Part shown: positions 61,200 through 64,000 of the stretch, piece by piece
How positions within the stretch are numbered: position 1 is the first letter of the stretch
Layout: each line of letters starts with the position of its first letter
Assembly (NCBI RefSeq): GCF_050003625.1
Contig: NC_134397.1
Location: 99,997,132 to 100,061,131 of the forward strand
Reading direction: 5' to 3'
DNA length: 64,000 nucleotides
Origin: Haematobia irritans
Lineage: Eukaryota > Arthropoda > Insecta > Diptera > Muscidae
Made by a program: the position numbers and the translations under genes
The notes under the pieces: generated by a model
Told to the model about the DNA's origin: nothing
What the model saw: the letters and a program-made list of their open reading frames with translations, nothing else
The model's database searches: none

Positions 61200-61713
61200 C
61201 ACTGAAAAAGAGCATGTCCGATTCCAAAGATTTTGTACACTAATGATTTTGGTATTGATTTCGAATTGGAATTTATTAGTTTTTTTCAGCTTTTTCTATC
61301 AAACGCTATCAAAGAGCTTTAAAAACGCACTAACGACAATTTAAATTTCCAAATTCAGACTAGACTTCAAGTACAAATTATTCTATGTATACGTTTTTAA
61401 AATAAAGCGTTGAAAAACATCTTCTATTTTTGAACGCTTTTTTGGTTTGTGGTCAAGATACAAAAACTCCACATATTTAAAGACTTTTTCTTTAATTTTA
61501 AGATTTTTTAGAATTGACCCTAGCCTTCTTTCATATAAAGATACCCATTTTTAAATTGAATCACTTAACTGTAAGGACAAAACGACTTTATCGGCTTTTG
61601 GACAAGGCAAAAAGTTTATATAAGAGAAATTCACAAATGCTATTATAACCAAAATTCGCGTTCGTATTTTAAGGACATGAACTCTTTGGCCTCACGACAA
61701 TATTTTTTCAGCG
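61200..61713. mobile_element. 514-bp MITE-like element E2
   Basis: Starts CACTGAAAAAGAGCATG, ends CGACAATATTTTTTCAGCG, with TA on both sides. Inverted relative to E1 and diverged from it (shared blocks include AAAATGGGTATCTTTA-like and ATCTTGACCACAAAC-like words). Confidence 0.7.
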
Positions 61714-62055
61714 TACAAAGCAATTCACATCTACTATTTTCATTTAGTAATATCATAATAAATATAGAATATTATAATAACATAAAAAGGATAAACGATT
61801 CAAATGCTAATATTCTAAATGTTATGTTTCAATTGGGCTTTGAAATATGTGGAAAACCTTATTCTGGCAACAAGGCTTAGATAGAAAACGCCGTTTTATC
61901 CATATTTCAATAGAAACATGTCGAAAATAAAACAGCCAAAAATAGCTAAAACGGTCATGAAAAAAGCCAGAAAAAAGCTAAAAGCTAAATTTATTTTTTC
62001 CCCGCTAAACGACTTCAAAAAAGCCAAATCTAGCTGAAAAATAGCTAACTTGGCA

Positions 62056-62135
62056 ACGCTGGTGTGGCTGAGTGTGCTAAGGTGTTCTGTTATGGTGCCT
62101 GCAAACCCAGGTTCAACCCCTGCTCGGAGCGAGAA
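62056..62135 (+). repeat. tRNA-Ser/Leu-like sequence (SINE head or tRNA pseudogene)
   Basis: GGTGTGGCTGAGTGTGCTAA resembles the A box and D arm of class II tRNAs and GGTTCAACCCC the B box, 45 nt apart. Stem pairing is poor and there is no good acceptor stem, so it is not a working tRNA. It is different from the tRNA head of the main SINE family. Confidence 0.5.
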
Positions 62136-62640
62136 AGTTTTTCAAATTGTAAAAATTAGATAATAGGAAAATAATAGTGTTAATAAAACATATGGACGAA
62201 AAAAGTGAAATTGGTTTAAAAAAAATTGTTTCTTTCGCTTTTTAAATTTCTTCATTCAAATTAACTTCCAGGGAACAACTTCTAAAGCAGTGCAAAGGAT
62301 CCAAAAAGGGAGTACTTCCGTCCTATGACAAGCCCGTGTAAAATTCATTGGAGATGATCCAAGTTTGCACTACTCCCGGATCACAGATTGGGGATCCAAA
62401 CTACTTTTTTGGAAGCTCTTTTTTGCTGGGAAGTTAACATCCCTGGGTTTGAGACCCTATTTACAGAGATAGATGAAGATATTCGTTTTTCGCAGAAACG
62501 AACTTAGTACTAAGCATTAAGAAGAACTTCCAATTTTTTTTTGCTGGGATGCTACTGCTGCCCCTTTTTCAGCAAACAAAAATTGCTGTTTTAGCAAACA
62601 TTTTTGCTATTATGAGTAACAACATTTTTTGGGTGTACAT
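62136..62640. other. No gene seen; MITE edge at the right
   Basis: AT-rich. 62560-62640 (GCTGTTTTAGCAAACATTTT, then TTTTTTGGGTGTA) resembles 33845-33955 and may be the end of a small inverted-repeat element. Confidence 0.45.
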
Positions 62641-62787
62641 GAAACTCTCAGAAATGTCACCAGCATTACTGAGGTGGGATAATCCACCGCTGAAAAACTT
62701 TTTGGTGGTCGGTCGAAGCAGGAATCGAACCCACGACCTTGTGTATGCAAGGCGGGCATGCTAACCATTGCACCACGGTGGCTCCCA
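62641..62787 (-). mobile_element. tRNA-derived SINE, copy D (head only)
   Basis: Retains the complete tRNA-like head (GGGAGCCACCGTGGTGCAAT; GGTTCGATTCC) and ~70 bp of body (GGATTATCCCACCTCAGTAA), but the 3' half is missing at 62641. Confidence 0.88.
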
Positions 62788-62935
62788 TGTTCTTCTGGCT
62801 AGTGTATCCAACATGTCATCAACGCGTGGAAGTGGGTAACTGTCTTTCTTGGTGACATCATTTAACTTTCTGTAGTCCACTCAAAATCGGGTGCTTCCAT
62901 CTTTCTTTTTGACTAGTACAACTGGTGAGCACCAA
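62788..62935 (-). pseudogene. gypsy-type RT fragment, downstream part
   Basis: The minus strand reads WCSPVVLVKKKDGSTRF, a TGA, then VDYRKLNDVTKKDSYPLPRV and DDMLDTLARRT: the start of a Ty3/gypsy reverse transcriptase. It continues the frame of 63735-63960 across an inserted element. It is cut at 62790 beside SINE D. Confidence 0.85.
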
Positions 62936-63734
62936 CACTGGTAAAAAAAAGGCGGTACGTGGCCATTACCGTTTGGTATTAATTGATTGGTTCACGTTAC
63001 CTTATAATTTTGATACCACTTTCTATCAAATCGTTTACATCTGTTTATTGTGGTATTAACTATCACATACTCGTCGCCGTTGCTAAAAACTAAGTTGTCG
63101 CCTTAGTAGTTTAGTTTGTTCAAATAAAGTAAATAGACGCCTTAATTGCAATATTTCTTGGAAAACATGATGACTGAAAAAACTAAATTTGTGGATATAG
63201 CGAAGTATTCGTAAGTATAAAATGTTTTAGTATTATTAATGTTTACTAATTCGGAACCATTCTCTCATTAGATACGTAAGAGACATACAAAACTTTCCAA
63301 ATCTCACAACAAACAGCTTGAGGCATGCGGAGCGTGTGATGGGACATAAAATTCAAAGAATAATTTTGTATGAAAAAAGTGGTGAAGTGTATGTACTATG
63401 TATTTTTATAAATGTATTAAAGGAAAAGTCATTGTTACGTGTATTTTATTGAACTAATATGTATTATAACAATAAATACCGGGGTTGTATTAAACCCAAT
63501 ACCGTTTTGGTATTATTTGGTAATACCACACTGTTTATATATCAATAACTTAATGGTATAAATATTAATACCGCTTAGGTATTATTTTTAATACCATTTT
63601 GGTACTTAGTACTTTCATGCTTTGCGTACCGCCTGTACCGTTCGGTATTGATATTGTATCATACGGGGTTGGCTAACTATCAATAACGTACGGTATCGAT
63701 TTGAGCACGTATGGTAATAATTTTTCTATGGGTG
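62936..63734. mobile_element. 799-bp element with GGTATTA motif array inserted in gypsy RT
   Basis: Left edge CACTGGTAAAAAAAAGGCGG, right edge TTTTTCTATGGGTG (inverted: CACCCATAGAAAAA), with AA on both sides where the gypsy coding sequence predicts one AA (CCAAGG). The interior holds more than ten GGTATT/AATACC words (for example 62974, 63055, 63475, 63503, 63512, 63567, 63577, 63589) and a small spliced ORF on the plus strand. The family is unknown. Confidence 0.6.
63167..63452 (+). CDS. Small spliced ORF inside the 799-bp element (unknown)
   Basis: Exon 63167-63210 (MMTEKTKFVDIAKYS), donor TATTC|GTAAGTAT, acceptor CTCTCATTAG at 63271, second exon YVRDIQNFPNLTTNSLRHA, ERVMGHKIQRIILYEKSGEV, to TGA at 63450-63452 (about 74 residues). 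A further donor-like GTATGT at ~63389 could shorten it. The splice signals are strong for such a small element, but I recognise no domain; it could be a captured gene piece or the start of a transposase. Confidence 0.4.
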
Positions 63735-63960
63735 AAGGTCTTGATGATGTCTCGATCACACCACTTTCCGCCATTTCCTTTATGAGCTTATGAACCTCAT
63801 CTCGTTTTGTCAGTGGAATACTTCGTGGCACCTGTTTTATTGGTATTTGCTCTGTAGTAGTTATTTCATGCTTCACCACAGATATTTTTCCTTGATTTCT
63901 CTTCTCAAAAGCAAAGAAATCTAAATCTGAACCGATTTCATCCAAATTTGGCACAATCAA
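63735..63960 (-). pseudogene. gypsy-type pol fragment (linker before RT)
   Basis: The minus strand reads FFAFEKRNQGKISVVKHEIT, TTEQIPIKQVPRSIPLTKRD and EVHKLIKEMAESGVIETSSR, the passage just before the gypsy RT (H-x-I-x-T ... I-x-Q-x-x-R-x-x-P). It probably continues beyond the window on its 5' side and resumes after the insertion at 62935. Confidence 0.85.
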
Positions 63961-64000
63961 CGGTACTATACAAAGTACCTCTTGTGCAAAATTTAAAGCA

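Larger units (their letters stand above)
58865..61947. repeat. Large interrupted palindrome
   Basis: Outer arms 58865-59098 and 61714-61947 are inverted and almost identical (including TCTAAGCCTTGTTGCCAGAA). Inside them, 59099-59751 and 61200-61713 are inverted too but clearly diverged. A mariner (59754-60965) and ~235 bp of other DNA fill the centre. Confidence 0.9.

Noticed and set aside
62700..62787. Functional tRNA gene in the SINE head
   Set aside because: The A and B boxes are good but the acceptor stem does not pair and the sequence continues into the SINE body.

Overview
This is nuclear DNA of a brachyceran fly, most probably a muscid (house, stable or horn fly group). The clues are an irritans-type mariner with its typical terminal repeat, the calyptrate-type ATACCC...CTTG repeats with ~150-bp tandem units, AT-rich intergenic DNA, GT-AG introns, and one host gene whose product fits the fly kinetochore scaffold Spc105R (KNL1). 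Almost everything else is transposable-element DNA, much of it nested.

The only host gene I can support is a six-exon plus-strand gene at 17708-47371. Exons are 17708-17938, 18151-21164, 21219-21305, 21795-21970, 27690-27891 and 47128-47371. All five junctions keep the reading frame and give about 1317 residues: a disordered N-terminal region with MELT-like repeats and a C-terminal region that looks RWD-like. Introns 4 (5.7 kb) and 5 (19.2 kb) are largely filled with transposons.

Left flank (1-16.4 kb): an ATACCC element end, copia and PHD-type LINE fragments, a 5' LINE fragment, then a 10.3-kb ATACCC element (6063-16407). That element hosts a SINE and a copia-like element, which in turn is split by a near-intact LINE (8566-12971) with an AGATTTT target duplication. 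Intron 4: two head-to-head elements ending CCCAGTCAG, one of them split by a DD37E transposon. Intron 5: a SINE, a LINE split by a Tc1-like element, and a mariner split by a MITE and by an 8.3-kb ATACCC element that itself contains a SINE and two LINEs.

Right flank (47.4-64 kb): a second copy of the R1/LOA-like LINE (49052-58235) broken by a MITE, two DD41D elements, a 1737-bp solo LTR and a 731-bp tandem duplication. Then come a mariner in the centre of a large palindrome, a tRNA-Ser/Leu-like head, a SINE piece, and a gypsy fragment split by an unusual 799-bp element.

The most informative biology is: (1) a tRNA-derived SINE family with clear target-site duplications whose 3' tail is shared with the RNase-H-bearing LINE present in the same window, so a probable SINE/LINE pair; (2) an insertion junction in mariner that defines both ends of the ATACCC repeat; and (3) an Spc105R whose MELT repeats mostly carry Asp where the phosphothreonine is expected.
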